In this document: positions 10,645 to 21,699 of the stretch, piece after piece
Layout of the letters: each line of letters starts with the position of its first letter
Numbering within the stretch: the stretch's first letter is position 1
Notes under the pieces: generated by a model
What the model was told of the DNA's origin: nothing
Seen by the model: the letters and a program-made list of their open reading frames with translations, nothing else
The model's database searches: none
NCBI GenBank assembly: GCA_009823505.1
Contig: VZQC01005766.1
Span: 1,082,013 to 1,146,012, forward strand
DNA length: 64,000 nucleotides
DNA from: Rhizomys pruinosus
Taxonomy: Eukaryota > Chordata > Mammalia > Rodentia > Spalacidae
Reading direction: 5' to 3'
Position numbers and translations under genes: made by a program

Positions 10645-10720
10645 TTCTGGGCTCTAACTGTAAAAATCCTTGCCTCCAAGGCTGATGACCTGAGTTTGGA
10701 TTTGGGACCCACATGGTGTG
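10645..10720 (+). mobile_element. B3/B2-like head fragment
   Basis: ccttgcctccaaggctgatg ... gggacccacatggtg resembles a diverged tRNA-derived head. Confidence 0.45.
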
Positions 10721-10751
10721 TTCCTTGCTTTCTATTAGATAATAGACTGGG

Positions 10752-10985
10752 CCTGGAGAGATGGCCTAGCAGTTAAGAGTGCCTACTGCTCTTGCAGAGG
10801 ACCTGGGTTCGATCCCCAGCACCCACATGGCTGCTGAAAACCATCTTTAACTCCAGTACCAGGGGAATCCGACGCCCTCTTCTGACCTCCGCAGCATTGC
10901 ACGACACAGGTGCACAAACCTACATGCAGACAGTACATTCATACACATACAAGAATAAATTTAAAAAATTAAAAAAATATTTAAA
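10752..10985 (+). mobile_element. Young B2 SINE
   Basis: gggcctggagagatggccta to an A-rich tail. Short subtype, without the 17-bp internal duplication. Confidence 0.92.
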
Positions 10986-11004
10986 AAAAACACTGACTAA
11001 AACA

Positions 11005-11345
11005 CTTTTGGAGGAAAGAGTTTATTTTTCTTTTTACACCCCCCACATTACAATTCGTCACTGAAGAAGTCAGGGTAGGAACCTGGAGATGGGAGCTGGA
11101 GCAGAGACCATGCGGGAACTCTATTTATTTATTTATTTATTTTTAATTTTGGGGGGGGGCTCTGTTTATTAGCTTGCTCCCTTGGCCTATGACCCAGGAC
11201 CACCTTCCCAGTGGTGGTAAAACTCCCCGTGGGCTGGTGCCTCTGATGTCACTCAGTGGTCTGGAAAATGCCCCATAGATGTCACTATAGGGCAGTCTAG
11301 TGGAGCAAATCCCTCAGTTGAGGTGTCTCAAGTTGACAACTGAAG
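11005..11345 (+). mobile_element. hAT-derived rodent DNA repeat (URR1-like)
   Basis: Contains landmarks I associate with URR1 (nonautonomous hAT-Charlie): aggaaagagtttattt, gaacctggagatgggagctg, gcagagaccatgcgggaac, agaaaatgccccatagat-like and tcaagttgacaact. A TTTA-rich tract and a G run interrupt it near 11120-11160. The family name is from memory. Confidence 0.55.
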
Positions 11346-11349
11346 CTAC

Positions 11350-11462
11350 CCAGGACATGGTTGGAGGAGAGAACTGACTCCTGCAAGTTGTCCTCTGACC
11401 TCCATACGCATCACATGAACAGAACACACACACAAACAAATAAATAAATGTAATAAAAAGTT
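11350..11462 (+). mobile_element. B3/B4-like SINE tail
   Basis: The 3' part only: gtcctctgacctccatacgc ... caaacaaataaataaatg. Confidence 0.6.
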
Positions 11463-11465
11463 TAA

Positions 11466-11628
11466 AGCCGGGCATTTTGGTGCACACCTTTAATCCTAGC
11501 ACTTGGGAGGCTGAGGCAGGTGGATCTCAGTGAGATCCTTCAAGGCTAGCCTGGTCTACAGAGCCAGTTCCAGGCCAGCTAGGGATACAGGGAGACCCTG
11601 TCTCAAAAAGACAAAAAAAAAAAAAAAC
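11466..11628 (+). mobile_element. B1 SINE
   Basis: gccgggcattttggtgcaca to ctcaaaaagac plus A run. Flanked by (a)gtttaaag / ctttaaag. Confidence 0.92.
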
Positions 11629-12588
11629 TTTAAAGTTCTGTTTAGATTCTCAGTATGGTTATCCACGGAGGGTGTCATCAGCATGCTTCTCTGTTCAGCT
11701 ACTTGCTCATAGAGCATGCTGTCATGTTCACTCCTTCCACCTTTAGTAATTGGGCTCATCCCTCCTTTTCATGCCTATTTCCACTGTTTTCTAGGTAAAC
11801 CTCTAGGTAATTCTGCTAAGCCTGGCCTGTGTATGTTATGTCTGTTCATATCAGTGAACGCAACAAAGTGTCTGGCAGATAGCAGCTATTTAATCAGTGT
11901 TTGCTCATTTGTTCTAGCCTCTTCTCATACTAATTATCCCCATCTGTTTTAGTTTGCCCAAGTGCATATGTCCTGCACAAGAGGTAAGCATGAACCCTTT
12001 TCTAATTTTAGTGCAGAGAGTCATTTTTTGGAACTGTTGAGCCACTTAGGTACCAATCAGTCTACTTTTCTCAGCCAGTCTGAACTGAAAGCCTACTGAG
12101 GACACACATCTTCTTTTCATCTTCTCTGTCTGCCCAAGCAATGAGCTGCAAAAACCTTTGGCAAGATATTGAAACACTGGACAATAATTTTATACAGTCT
12201 TCAAAGGCAAAAATTCATAACAAGCCTGTCTCTTACCTGTGTGAGTTTGGAGATTTAAATGTGAAAAATGAAAATGTCCTTATTCTGTCAGTCTGATTCT
12301 ATAGGCCAGGATTACCTAGAGGAATACCTTAAGAAGAGTACCCACTGAGCATACTTCTGAGTGCTTTGTTTTTATTGTATGCTTTTTACTTTAGACTCCT
12401 TTAAAAGGAGTGGGAATAAAGGAAGCAATGAAAATGGGATCCTTTCTTGAGGAGATCGTGAACTGTTCTAAGTCCACAGAGAAGCACTTTGCCAATAACA
12501 GTCATGTTTTTTGAAGTATCTTTTAATATCTGTGATATTTTAGAGTAAAAAATTAACTAAGGAAGAGAAGTACCGTCTCCTTGACTTT

Positions 12589-12589
<1 letters not shown>
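11629..12589 (+). other. Unique intron stretch
   Basis: No repeat or gene recognised in nearly 1 kb. A good anchor for comparing species. Confidence 0.6.
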
Positions 12590-12648
<59 letters not shown>

Positions 12649-12649
12649 T
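12590..12649. repeat. (ATCT)n microsatellite
   Basis: About 15 uninterrupted ATCT units directly in front of the tail of a composite SINE. Confidence 0.97.
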
Positions 12650-12903
12650 TTGGTGTTTTTGAGACAGGGTCTTCCTGTAGCTCCAGCTGTCCTGGAACTT
12701 GCTCTGTAGACCAGGTTTGGCTTTGAACTCACAGAGATATGCCTGCCTCTGCCTCCTGTGCTGGGAGTGCTGGGATCAAAGTCGTGTGTCACCATGCCTG
12801 GCTTAAAGATGGTTCTTAGATGCCATGTGGGTGCTGGGAATGGAACCCGGGTCCTCTGCAAGAGCAGTCTGTGCTCTTAACCCCTGAGCCATCTCTCCAG
12901 CCC
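12650..12903 (-). mobile_element. Composite B2-B1 SINE (locus 1)
   Basis: In + orientation of the element: a B2 5' half of about 101 bp (12803-12903) ends at CATCTTTAA and is joined to a complete B1 (12650-12802). The same junction occurs at 36527-36790 and 53601-53879. No clean target duplication is visible here because the tail lies against an (ATCT)n tract. Confidence 0.75.
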
Positions 12904-12904
12904 T

Positions 12905-13268
12905 GGTTTTATATTTTTTATTTTCTCTGTTCTGAACTATCTTTCTAGAAACATCATGTTTCTCTAAGGATAGAAATGATGGCTGTAACAGCTAAGTGCT
13001 GTTTCTTCTAGTCTCTTTTTGATAAGCTTATTGAACTTTAGATCTGTTTGAGGGATTAAATTTGGATTTAAGTCTTGGTAGTTTTAGGATTTTTAAAAAT
13101 CCATCAAATGGTACTGTGTGGTTCTTTGTTGGGTTCTGATTTTTTTTTTCCTCTGCATGTGTCACTTGTTATATCTTTATAATCAGATACACTTTTCCTC
13201 TGTTTAGGACAGCTGGCATTAAACTGAATTAGATTATAGGTAATTGGCCTGATATGAACTTTTTGAAT
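12905..13268 (+). other. Unique intron stretch
   Basis: No recognised repeat or gene. Confidence 0.55.
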
Positions 13269-13270
13269 GA

Positions 13271-13423
13271 ACTTTTTTTTTTTTTTTTGAGACAGGGTTT
13301 CCCTGTAGCTCCAGCTGGCCTGGAACTCACTATGTAGACCAGGCTGGCCTTGAACTCACAGATCTGCCTGCCTTTGCCTCCCAAATGCTGGGATTACAGG
13401 CGTGTGCCACGATGCCCGGCTAT
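13271..13423 (-). mobile_element. B1 SINE (first of a tandem pair)
   Basis: Antisense B1 ending acgatgcccggc. It is flanked by atgaact on the left and tatgaactc on the right. Confidence 0.92.
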
Positions 13424-13429
13424 GAACTC

Positions 13430-13582
13430 TTTTTTTTTTTGGTCTTTTCGAGAGAGGGTCTCCCTGTAGTCCCAGCTGTCCTGGAACTCACTCTGTAGAC
13501 AGGCTGGCCTTGAACTCACAAAGATCCGCCTGCCTCTGCCTCCCAAGTGCTAGAATTAAAGGCGTGCGCTGCCACGCCCGGC
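13430..13582 (-). mobile_element. B1 SINE (second of a tandem pair)
   Basis: Antisense B1 ending tgccacgcccggc. It used the same target word: atgaactc lies on both sides. Confidence 0.92.
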
Positions 13583-13874
13583 ATGAACTCATTTTTATAA
13601 CTATCTATGATGCAAGTACTGTTGGTATCCTCAGCCTGTAGGGGAGTGGGACCCTTGCCCATGGTCACTTGTTTACTGCTCATGATGTCACTGTCTCTGA
13701 TTCATGTAGAATCTAACCTAGTCACTAGGCTAAGGTGAAGGCATTTCTAGGTGAGTAGACCTGAGGTACTTCAGGGCAGCTTGCTTAATGACTGTACTGT
13801 GATCTATGGATGCATGGATCAGCAGATGAATGATTACAGTTTTGTTCCTAAGTTTATACAAAACTAGATTTTCT

Positions 13875-14124
13875 TTGTTTTCTTTTTTATTTTATTTTAT
13901 TTATTTATGTGTATGAATGTACTGTTTTGTGTGTAGGTCTGTGCACCCGTGTCGTGCAATGCCGCGGAGGTCAGAAGAGGGTCTCGGAATCCCCTGGAAC
14001 TGGAGTTCTCCTGTAATTGGAGTTATTGACGGTTCTCAGCTGCCATGTGGGTGCTGGGGATCGAACCCGGGTCCTCTGCAAGAGCGGTCGGCGCTCTTAA
14101 CCGCTAGGCCATCTCTCCAGCCCC
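13875..14124 (-). mobile_element. Young B2 SINE with perfect 19-bp target duplication
   Basis: Long subtype (ggagttctcctgtaattgga). The flank atacaaaactagattttct at 13856-13874 is repeated at 14125-14143. Confidence 0.97.
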
Positions 14125-14253
14125 ATACAAAACTAGATTTTCTAAAGTGCATAGCTACCCAGGTCTAATAACATAAACCCTGATGAAACTAAGTAGCTCT
14201 CCAGTTCACTCTTCAGAACCCATAGACAACTAATTGTCAGTTATATTTTCTTT

Positions 14254-14484
14254 TTTTTTTTTTTTTGAATGTGTATGAATGTATTGTCTGCATGCAGGTC
14301 TGTGCACCCATGTCGTGCAATGCCGCGGAGGTCAGAAGAGGGTCTCGGATTCCCCTGGAACTGGAGTTCTCCTGGAATTGGAGTTACAGACGGTTCTTAG
14401 CCGCCATGTGGGTGCTGGGGATCGAACCCGGGTCCTCTGCAAGAGCGTCGGTGCTCCTAACCGCTAGGCTATCTCTCCAGCCCC
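14254..14484 (-). mobile_element. Young B2 SINE with 16-bp target duplication
   Basis: Long subtype. cagttatattttcttt at 14238-14253 is repeated at 14485-14500. Confidence 0.97.
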
Positions 14485-14500
14485 CAGTTATATTTTCTTT

Positions 14501-14930
14501 AAAAGAAATGGTTGAGCTTGTGTTTGTTTAATATTAGCTGGAGGAAGACAATGTGTTGAGAAGTGATGTGGTGGCATCATGGCAGATTCTGTGGTTTGAT
14601 ATAAAGTGCTACCTGTTGATTTTTTAGGAGAGCCTTGGTACTAAATCTTACTTTGTTATAATGTTGGGAGTTATTTGTAAGTACATATGAATGACAAGTA
14701 AGCTAACAACATTATAAGGTTTGAAATTCTGGCATAGGGAGGCTGTTCTAATGTGTCAGTTAAAGATAGCTAACTTCTGTTTCATGTCCTCTCTCTACTG
14801 TTTACTTGCTGTGTGACTTTAGGTAAATTACTTTAACTCTGTTCCTCAGTTTCCCCTTTGTGGAGTATAGATATCTACATAGTTCATGGAATTCATTATG
14901 AAGATTTATCAGGTATTGTAAAAGGACTTG
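14501..14930 (+). other. Unique intron stretch
   Basis: No recognised repeat or gene. Confidence 0.55.
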
Positions 14931-14932
14931 AG

Positions 14933-15070
14933 CCAGGTATACTGGTACATACCTGTAATCTCCACCAGAGGTAGGAGGAACAGGTATTTAAGGTCATCCC
15001 AGACTACTCAGCAAATTCCAGGCTAGCCTGAGCTTCATGAGACCCTGTTTCAAAACCTAACACGAACAAA
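14933..15070 (+). mobile_element. Old B1-like SINE
   Basis: gagccaggtatactggtaca ... catgagaccctgtttcaaaa. Strongly diverged. It lies about 150 bp upstream of the third exon. Confidence 0.65.
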
Positions 15071-15221
15071 AAATGTGCTTGAATCATTGTTTATCATATA
15101 GTAAATGAAAGTTAGATGGATACTTAAACACAGCTTCTGAAGTATATTGCATATATAATAATGCTAGTATAAGTTAAGTATATATTGAACATTTATTTGT
15201 TTTTTAAATTTTCTTTTAAAG

Positions 15222-15331
15222 GTAAAAGAAATAGGTGATTACTTTAAACACCACCTTTTACAGTCCAGGCACAGAGGAGCATTTGAACTGGCTTATACTG
15301 GTTTCGTGAAACTCACTGAAGTCCTAAACAG
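15222..15331 (+). CDS. Thada: THADA internal exon (third)
   Basis: The exon opens in phase 0 with VKEIGDYFKHHLLQSRHRGA and continues FELAYTGFVKLTEVLN, matching THADA directly after the preceding exon. The length is 110 nt: 36 codons plus AG, which with the first base of the next exon makes an Arg codon (phase 2). The acceptor is ttcttttaaag and the donor is GTAAAA. The next THADA exon is 42.4 kb away in this sequence. That distance includes the suspicious 11.2-kb duplication, so the true intron may be shorter. Confidence 0.96.
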
Positions 15332-15796
15332 GTAAAACAAATGTCCTTTTGTGTAGGTTTTAAAAAGAACAGAGTACAAACCATGTGAGTGGAGTAGATA
15401 TCAGTGTGTCTTTTGATGTTGAATAGAATGGAGACCCAGTTGGCTACAAAACTCTCAGAGGAAATGCTTTTCTTAGGTTTCATTGTGAATTCCCACAGAT
15501 TGAGTGAAATGTCCAGCCCATATTGCTCTCTCATTGAAAGGTGATTTGAAGTGAACTCAAAGATTTTGCTAAAAATAGGTCTGAGGTTGCTATTTAATTT
15601 TCATTGTATGAAATAAACATTTTGTCTATTTGAAAATTTCTTGGCATTTGGAATGAAATAAGCCTAGAGTTCTATTTATTTATGTGTATTGTACACAGAA
15701 ACACACTTAAGGATTTTGTCTTTTTCTTTATAATTTTATTTACAGAAAAATCTTAAAAAACAGCACATAGACATAAAAGGTGTGAAAAGTTTTTTT
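15332..15796 (+). other. Unique intron stretch after third exon
   Basis: No recognised repeat or gene. Confidence 0.55.
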
Positions 15797-15800
15797 ACTT

Positions 15801-16037
15801 TTTTTTTTAATTTTTAAAAAAAATTTTATTTATTTTTTATGTATATGAATGTACTGTTTGCATGTAGGTTTGTGCCCCAGTGTCATGCAAAGCTGCGGAG
15901 GTCAGAAGAGGGCATTAGATTCCCCTGGAATTGGAGTTGAAGACGGTTCTCAGCCGCCATGTGGGTGCTAGGGATTGAACCTGGGTCCTCTGCAAGAGCA
16001 GTCGGTGCTCTTAACCATAGGCCATCTCTCCAGCCCC
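15801..16037 (-). mobile_element. B2 SINE
   Basis: Antisense B2 (atatgaatgtactgtttgca ... ggccatctctccagcccc). ttacttttt occurs on both sides. Confidence 0.92.
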
Positions 16038-16042
16038 TACTT

Positions 16043-16191
16043 TTTTGGTCTTTTTGAGACAAGGCCTTCCTGTAGCTCCAGCTGACCTGTAACTTGCTGT
16101 GTAGACCAGGCTGGCCTTGAACTCAGAGAGATCCACCTGCCTTTGTCTCCTAGTGCTGGGATTAAGGGTATGCACTACCATGACTTGCTTA
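16043..16191 (-). mobile_element. B1 SINE
   Basis: Immediately follows the B2; gagacaaggccttcctgtag to taccatgacttgct. The two appear to be separate insertions. Confidence 0.88.
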
Positions 16192-16371
16192 GGTCTCATA
16201 TTTTTAACCAAATATATATTTTTGAGTTTATAGATACTAATTTCATTCATTCATATAGATTTCCTTCAAATAGTGTGTAAGGAAATTTTACATTACTTAA
16301 TGACTATTTGTGGCAGATGTTCTTTAAATAAAAGTATTTGTAGGAAGACATTTCTGTTGCCTGGAACTTCT

Positions 16372-16549
16372 TTTATTTTTTATTAAAAAATTTTTTTTTG
16401 TTTTATTTTTTTATTTTTTGAGACAGGGTCTCCCTGTAGCTCCTATCCTAGAACTCGCTCTGTAGACCAGGCTGGCCTTGAACTCACAGAGATCCACCTG
16501 CCTCTGACTCCAGAGTTCTGGGATTATAGACATATACCACCACGCTTTG
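16372..16549 (-). mobile_element. B1 SINE
   Basis: Antisense B1. The flanks tgcctggaacttctt and tgcttggaacttctt form a 15-bp target duplication with one change. Confidence 0.92.
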
Positions 16550-16750
16550 GTGCTTGGAACTTCTTGAAGTGAAGCAGTATTCTACCAGTCTTGTAGCTTC
16601 AGCAAACAATTTCTTCGGGGCTGTCAAGACATCTAGTTGTTGTATGTTTGCAAAATTTTTCTCCCCACTCAGGGTAAAAACATTTTGGCAGTTTGAGTTG
16701 CATAGACTCTCCTTAAATCATGCTTTTTAAATGTCCCTGATATTAAATTA

Positions 16751-16902
16751 CCTTTTTTTTTTTTTTTTTTTTGGGTGTTTTCGAGACAGGGTCTCCCTGT
16801 AGCCCCAGCTGTCCTGGAATTCACTCTGTAGACCAGGCTGGCCTTGAACTCACAAAGATCCGCCTGCCTCTGCCTCCCAAGTGCTAGGATTAAAGGCGTA
16901 AG
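16751..16902 (-). mobile_element. 5'-truncated B1 SINE
   Basis: Long T run, then near-consensus B1 that stops at attaaaggcgta, missing about 15 bases of the B1 5' end. Confidence 0.9.
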
Positions 16903-16904
16903 AT

Positions 16905-17086
16905 AGATTTTATTTTTGATTATGTATATATGGATGTGTGTATGAGTATGTGCAAAGAGTGCAGGTGCCTGTGGAGTCTGTTAGGAGAGTGTTTGATTCC
17001 CTGCCAAGTGTGGATGCTAGGAACCAAACTGCTCTGTCTGTACAAGCAATAGCATGCTTAATGTTAAGCCATCTCTTTCTAGCCTC
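16905..17086 (-). mobile_element. Old B2/B3 SINE
   Basis: Antisense, diverged: gtgtgtatgagtatgtgcaa ... gttaagccatctctttctag. Confidence 0.7.
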
Positions 17087-17089
17087 ATA

Positions 17090-17490
17090 ACCTGCTTATC
17101 TTGAAAGTACCTTATTTTTTCAGGCCTGTTTTTATTTTGACATGACTTAGGAATATTCTTTTCTCACTATGCAATATACTTCATTCCTTCAAATCAATTA
17201 ATGAATGTCAGCTGTGGGTTTTGTATTGTGCTTGGGTTAGAGAACATAAATACTTCATTATAAGAAGTGATTTTTGTCATTAAAGAGCTCGTGGAATGTG
17301 AGGGCCATCTGACTGTGACACCTGTCACTCCATTGATAGCCTGGGTTGATTTGGGTGATCTGGTTGGCCAGATGGGTCTGTATCCTCTTAACTACTCTAT
17401 GTATATCGCTGTCTATGCTGCACAGTTATTGGGAAAGGATGACCTTCTCTAATCAAGGAAGAGAGTTTTTTAGTCAAGAGTATATGAGTA
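17090..17490 (+). other. Unique intron stretch
   Basis: No recognised repeat or gene. A 61-codon open frame at 17267-17452 has no supporting signal. Confidence 0.5.
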
Positions 17491-17492
17491 TG

Positions 17493-17725
17493 GGTCTAGG
17501 GGTATGGCTCAGCAGTTAAGAGCACTGGCTACTCTTGCAGACGACACGGGCTTGACTCCCACCACCCATCTGACAGTTAACACTGTAGGTGACTCCAGTT
17601 CCAGGGAAATCCGATGCCTTCTTCCAACCTCCACAGGCATTGCACGACACAGGTGTATTACATACATGCAGGCAATACATTAATATATATATAATAGAAA
17701 TAAATAAAATATTAAAAAGAAAAGA
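17493..17725 (+). mobile_element. B2 SINE
   Basis: gggtctaggggtatggctca to A-rich tail. tatatgagtat is repeated at the ends. Confidence 0.85.
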
Positions 17726-17729
17726 TTAT

Positions 17730-18286
17730 ATGAGTATATATACCTTGCTGTTAGAACCTTCAAAGAGCTTATAGTTTAGTTTTGGAAATAGGCAAGGATG
17801 AAATTCTGAATATTTAACAAAAGTAATGCCATAGGTCCCTCTGGTCAGAACAGATAATGGTTATAAGCAGCCAGCATTACAGTGGATACGTGGATGTGCA
17901 ATAGCTGAAGTAGCAGCCATGAAGGTAAGACCAAATACATGAGCAAACTAAAACTGCCAGATATTGGATGAAATTTTTAAATTTTGTAGGGACACCACAG
18001 AGAAGAAGCAACAAGCATATGATACTCTGTGAGCTCTTTGTGGAGGAAGTAAACCTGTCCTTATGTATGAGTAAGATTTAAGGACATAGGAGAATAAAAA
18101 TGGAAACATAAGTGTTCAGAGTCTAGAATCAGTGTGGCTTATTGTGAAGTGAACAGTTTTCCTGTAGTGCTGCTGCTGGTGGTGGCTAGGTTAGCAGGAA
18201 ATAACATACAAGTAGATAGATTTAGACCAAATTATTCAATACTGTGCATGTATTTACTGCAGTAGGGATCGGGATTGCCATCGTAG
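17730..18286 (+). other. Unique intron stretch
   Basis: No recognised repeat or gene. Confidence 0.55.
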
Positions 18287-18287
18287 G

Positions 18288-18446
18288 CTTTTTTTTTTTT
18301 TTTTGGTCTTTTTAAGACAGTGTCTCCCTGTAGCTCCGGCTGACCTGGAACTGGCTGTGTAGACCAGGTTGGTCTTGAACTCATAAAGATCCACCTGCCT
18401 TTGCCTCCCAAGTGCTAGGATTAAAAATGTGCTCCACCACGCCTGG
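18288..18446 (-). mobile_element. B1 SINE
   Basis: Antisense B1 ending accacgcctggtt. Confidence 0.9.
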
Positions 18447-18447
18447 T

Positions 18448-18612
18448 TGTTTTTTATTTTTTTTTGTTTTGTTTTTTTGAGACAGGGTCTCCCTGTAGCC
18501 TCAGCTGATCCTGGAGCATACTGTGTAGACCAGTCTGGCTTCAGTCTCACAGAGATCCATTTATCTCTGCCTCTCCAATGCAGGGATTAAATATATGCAC
18601 CTCCACACCTGA
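18448..18612 (-). mobile_element. B1 SINE, older
   Basis: A second antisense B1 abutting the first and more diverged (catactgtgtagaccagtct). Confidence 0.85.
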
Positions 18613-18614
18613 AA

Positions 18615-19289
18615 TTACAGCAATCTGGTTCAAGCTCTTAATTGTATGTATTCATTCTTACTGACAGTGCGATTGTACTAAAGCCAATCTCCTTAGTCTC
18701 TGATCTCTTCATCTCTAAAGGAAAATAAATTTGCTTTACTGACAGATCTCTCTGGCTTTGTTACATAGCTCAAATATAATATTTATGAAGGCTTTTTTGC
18801 AATAGCTTCTATAAGTCTAAAATATTGTGAGATTGGTTTGGGGGTTGGTCTGTGGTTAGAATTAAGTTCAAGGGATTGTAATGACTATAGTAGGGAGAAC
18901 CTAGAATCATTTATTGCAGTCTAAGTCTTAGTTGCTGAAGGTTCCTCTGTGACAATGGCTTTGGGATTGGCACATAGATGCGACATTTCACTTAATATTT
19001 GGCCTCATGTGGTAAGAACTCCATATATAACATGTTGTTGAATGGTCAGAGGAAAGCTACAGGCACATTTTACTATATATCTTATCTTGACATTTATGAG
19101 CTAGGACTTTGGGCAGGGCTAAGCTAGGCAGTTTCCTCTGGGTTCGATTGGTGGTATTTAGCTGGTAGGTACAGTAGTCAGAGGGCTCCTTTTGGTTGTG
19201 CTTACATTTCTGGCATCTTCGGTACTAGAATAGCTAGAAGATGGGACCTGGTTGGGACCAAAAGTGGCCTCTTATTCACCATGACAGTG
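18615..19289 (+). other. Possible ancient interspersed repeat
   Basis: 18930-19270 (gacaatggctttgggattgg ... ggaaagctacaggcacattt ... agctaggactttgggcaggg) has the feel of an ancestral mammalian repeat that continues after the B2 at 19536-19790. I cannot name the family. Confidence 0.35.
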
Positions 19290-19290
19290 G

Positions 19291-19534
19291 TTTTTTTTAA
19301 ATTATATTTTTGTTTTTTTTTTGTATTTTTTATTTTATGTGTGTGAGTGTATTGTCTGCATGTGTGTTAGTGCACCTGTGTCATGCAGTGCCCTCGGGGG
19401 TCAGAAGAGGGCGGTGGGTCCCCTGGAACTGGTTATGGATGGTTGTTAGCCATCATGTGGGTGCTGAGAATTGATCCTGGGTCCTCTGCAAGAGCAGCCA
19501 GTGCTCTTAACCACTCAGCTGTGTCTCCACCTCC
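19291..19534 (-). mobile_element. B2 SINE
   Basis: Antisense B2 (gtgtgagtgtattgtctgca ... ctgtgtctccacctcc). catgacag / catgatggcag flank it. Confidence 0.88.
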
Positions 19535-19920
19535 TCATGATGGCAGCTTTGAGATAGGTGCATCTCTGACATAGCAGGAAGCTTCCCTCAAGGGAATAAC
19601 ACAAGAGAATCAGGTAGAAGTTGTATTATCTTTTCTGGTTGTAAGGGGACTTTAGGCCAGGCTGGATGTGAACAACTTTGTGATGGCAAAGTGGCAAGAT
19701 CATCTTACGGAAACATATGTGGATGGGAGCTATTATAGCAGCCAGCTTTGAAATGAATCTAGCACTCCAGCCAATTGCATACAAGTGGTGGAGGTTCTCA
19801 GGGAATCTGTGATTGCTCCTCTGGTTTTAGGTTCTAGTCTCTAGAAAAACAGTATTGAGGTTACCAAAGCTAGGGAAACTTTGGTTTTGCTTTCATGATA
19901 AAAATGAGTAAATTTGTTTT

Positions 19921-20073
19921 CCTTTTTTTTTGGTCTTTTTGAGATAGGGTCTTCCTGTAGCCCCAGCTGCCATGGAACCCACTCTGTAGACCAGGGTGGC
20001 CTTGAACTCACAGAGATCCACCTGCCTCTGCCTCCCAAGTGCTAGGATTAAAGGCGTGCACCACCACGCCCGG
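19921..20073 (-). mobile_element. B1 SINE
   Basis: Antisense B1 ending accaccacgcccggc. aagtttgttttt-like words occur on both sides. Confidence 0.92.
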
Positions 20074-20074
20074 C

Positions 20075-20547
20075 TAAGTTTGTTTTTCATATATTGAGTT
20101 TGAGATAATGACGGGACAGCTTGGCAGATGTACTTAAGTCAGCAGTTGGATGAGGGAGAGTGATTAAGATAAGGTAGTAGAAAAGACAGCTCCGTAAGTG
20201 GTCTTTGTAAGCACGACTATCATTAGGATTGAAGTCTTCAATGAAGAGCATGAGAAGAAAGAACAGAGGCCCAAGGACAGAGGACTTGAACCACTGTGTA
20301 ATGGTGCAGTTGAAGACATTCCCAAAAAACAGAATGGGGAGGCAGGAGAAGGTCCAGTACTTGGGGTCTTGGCCACTCCTAATCTGCTTTAAAGATCCCC
20401 TTAGGGCTATCACTCTTGGCCTGTAACCAGTCTGTGGGAGTTCTCAGCTGATGTTTCCAAGCCAGGTGGTTCTTGATCCCTTTGGAGACATTTCAGAACT
20501 GATGAACAGAATGTTTTACACAGAGCATTTTCATTGTGTATGTGGCT
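20075..20547 (+). other. Unassigned stretch with overlapping open frames
   Basis: Open frames of 60-108 codons occur on both strands (20087-20413 on -, 20198-20426 on +). None matches a family I know and no splice or polyA signal goes with them. It could be an old retroelement remnant. Confidence 0.3.
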
Positions 20548-20555
20548 TTCTTTTG

Positions 20556-20560
20556 TTTGG

Positions 20561-20599
<39 letters not shown>

Positions 20600-20733
20600 T
20601 TTGTCTTTTTGAGACAGGGTCCCCCTGTAGCTCCAGTTTTCCTGGAACTCACTATGTAGACCAGGCTGGCCTTGAACTCAAAGAGATCCTCCTGCCTCTG
20701 CCTCCTGAATGAGTGCTGGGATTAAAGGCCCAG
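20556..20733 (-). mobile_element. B1 SINE with (TTTA)n tail
   Basis: About eleven ATTT units, then gagacagggtccccctgtag through to attaaaggcccagc. The 5' end is slightly shortened. Confidence 0.9.
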
Positions 20734-21138
20734 CTTTGTTTCTTATTTTAAAAATGGTTTCTTCTGTATTCTTTGAAAGCTTGCAATAAGATTATAAGTT
20801 ATGAAAACCTTTTTTTTTTAGGTATGTAGCATTTAAGAAGTTTGCAAAAAAGAAATCTGGTTATTTATAAAAATCCATAGCAATCAAGGCCAGTTGCTAG
20901 CTACCTCTTGCACTACATCTGTGTTTAGGAAAGAAGCTTTTAAAGAGATTCATGAAAAACTAACTGAAGAGCTGAACATAAGCTACATTGTATAAATTGG
21001 TTTTCAATAAGATTACTCAAAAATGTCTTCCAATGTAAACTGACTTTATTTTTTTATTTTTTATAAAAACTGACTTTAATATTAAACAATCATCTAAGGA
21101 TAAATAAGAATAGGAGAGACACTATTTTTTTCTGGGAA

Positions 21139-21302
21139 TTTTTTTTGTTTTGTTTTGTCTTTTTGAGACAGGGTCTCCCTGTAGCTCTGGCTGACCTGGA
21201 ACTCATTGTGTAGACCAGGCTGGCCTCTAACTCACAAAGAAAGATCACCTGCCAGTCCCTCCTGAGTGCTGGGATTAAAGGCATGTGCCACCATGCCCAG
21301 CT
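21139..21302 (-). mobile_element. B1 SINE
   Basis: Antisense B1 ending accatgcccagc. A small duplication, aaagaaagatc, interrupts the middle. Confidence 0.9.
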
Positions 21303-21306
21303 GGAC

Positions 21307-21412
21307 TTTTTTTTTTTTCTGAGACAGGGTCTCCCTGTAGCCCCAGCTGTCCTGGAACTAACTCAGGACAGCTGTAGACCAGGCTGGCCTTGAACTCACA
21401 AAGATCCTGGAC
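21307..21412 (-). mobile_element. 5'-truncated B1 SINE
   Basis: Poly-T then B1 up to cacaaagatc. ctggactt occurs on both ends. An inverted repeat is present inside (cagctgtcctg / caggacagctg). Confidence 0.85.
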
Positions 21413-21439
21413 TTTCTTTTAAAAGTATAATTTACTGCC

Positions 21440-21484
21440 TACTGTGAGTGCTGGGATTAAAGGCCTATGCCACCACACCCAGCT
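21440..21484 (-). mobile_element. B1 5'-end fragment
   Basis: gagtgctgggattaaaggcc ... ccaccacacccagct only. Confidence 0.8.
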
Positions 21485-21699
21485 GGGAACTTTTTGGAAT
21501 CAAGCATTTGTATTTACAATACAACACCTGGGAATTAGTTTTCTGTAATCGGATTTTTTTCCACATTCCTTTGGTCTTATATTACTCTAAAATATGCATA
21601 CATATCCTTCATCCATATACCAAAAATTCCTAACTCTGAAAATAAATGGTAACTTAGTTCTAGAACCTGTTAAGGGATTCACAATATAAGAACACAGTT

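Larger units (their letters stand above)
3626..15221 (+). other. Thada: THADA intron between second and third exons
   Basis: Phase 0 intron of 11,596 bp, donor GTAAAG and acceptor ttttaaag. Besides SINEs it holds the 56-bp minisatellite (4739-5130), a probable processed pseudogene (7475-8310), a hAT-derived repeat (about 11005-11345) and an (ATCT)n tract at 12590-12649. Confidence 0.9.

Noticed and set aside
13917..14168. Open frames of 60-90 codons such as those within B2 elements (also 5227-5448, 6679-6903, 36064-36246, 59009-59215, 60 or so others)
   Set aside because: They repeat the same B2 or B1 translation at every insertion and carry no gene signal. They are properties of the SINE sequence.
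20087..20426. Overlapping open frames on both strands as a possible gene
   Set aside because: No recognised domain, no splice or polyA signals, and both strands are open, which often happens by composition alone.
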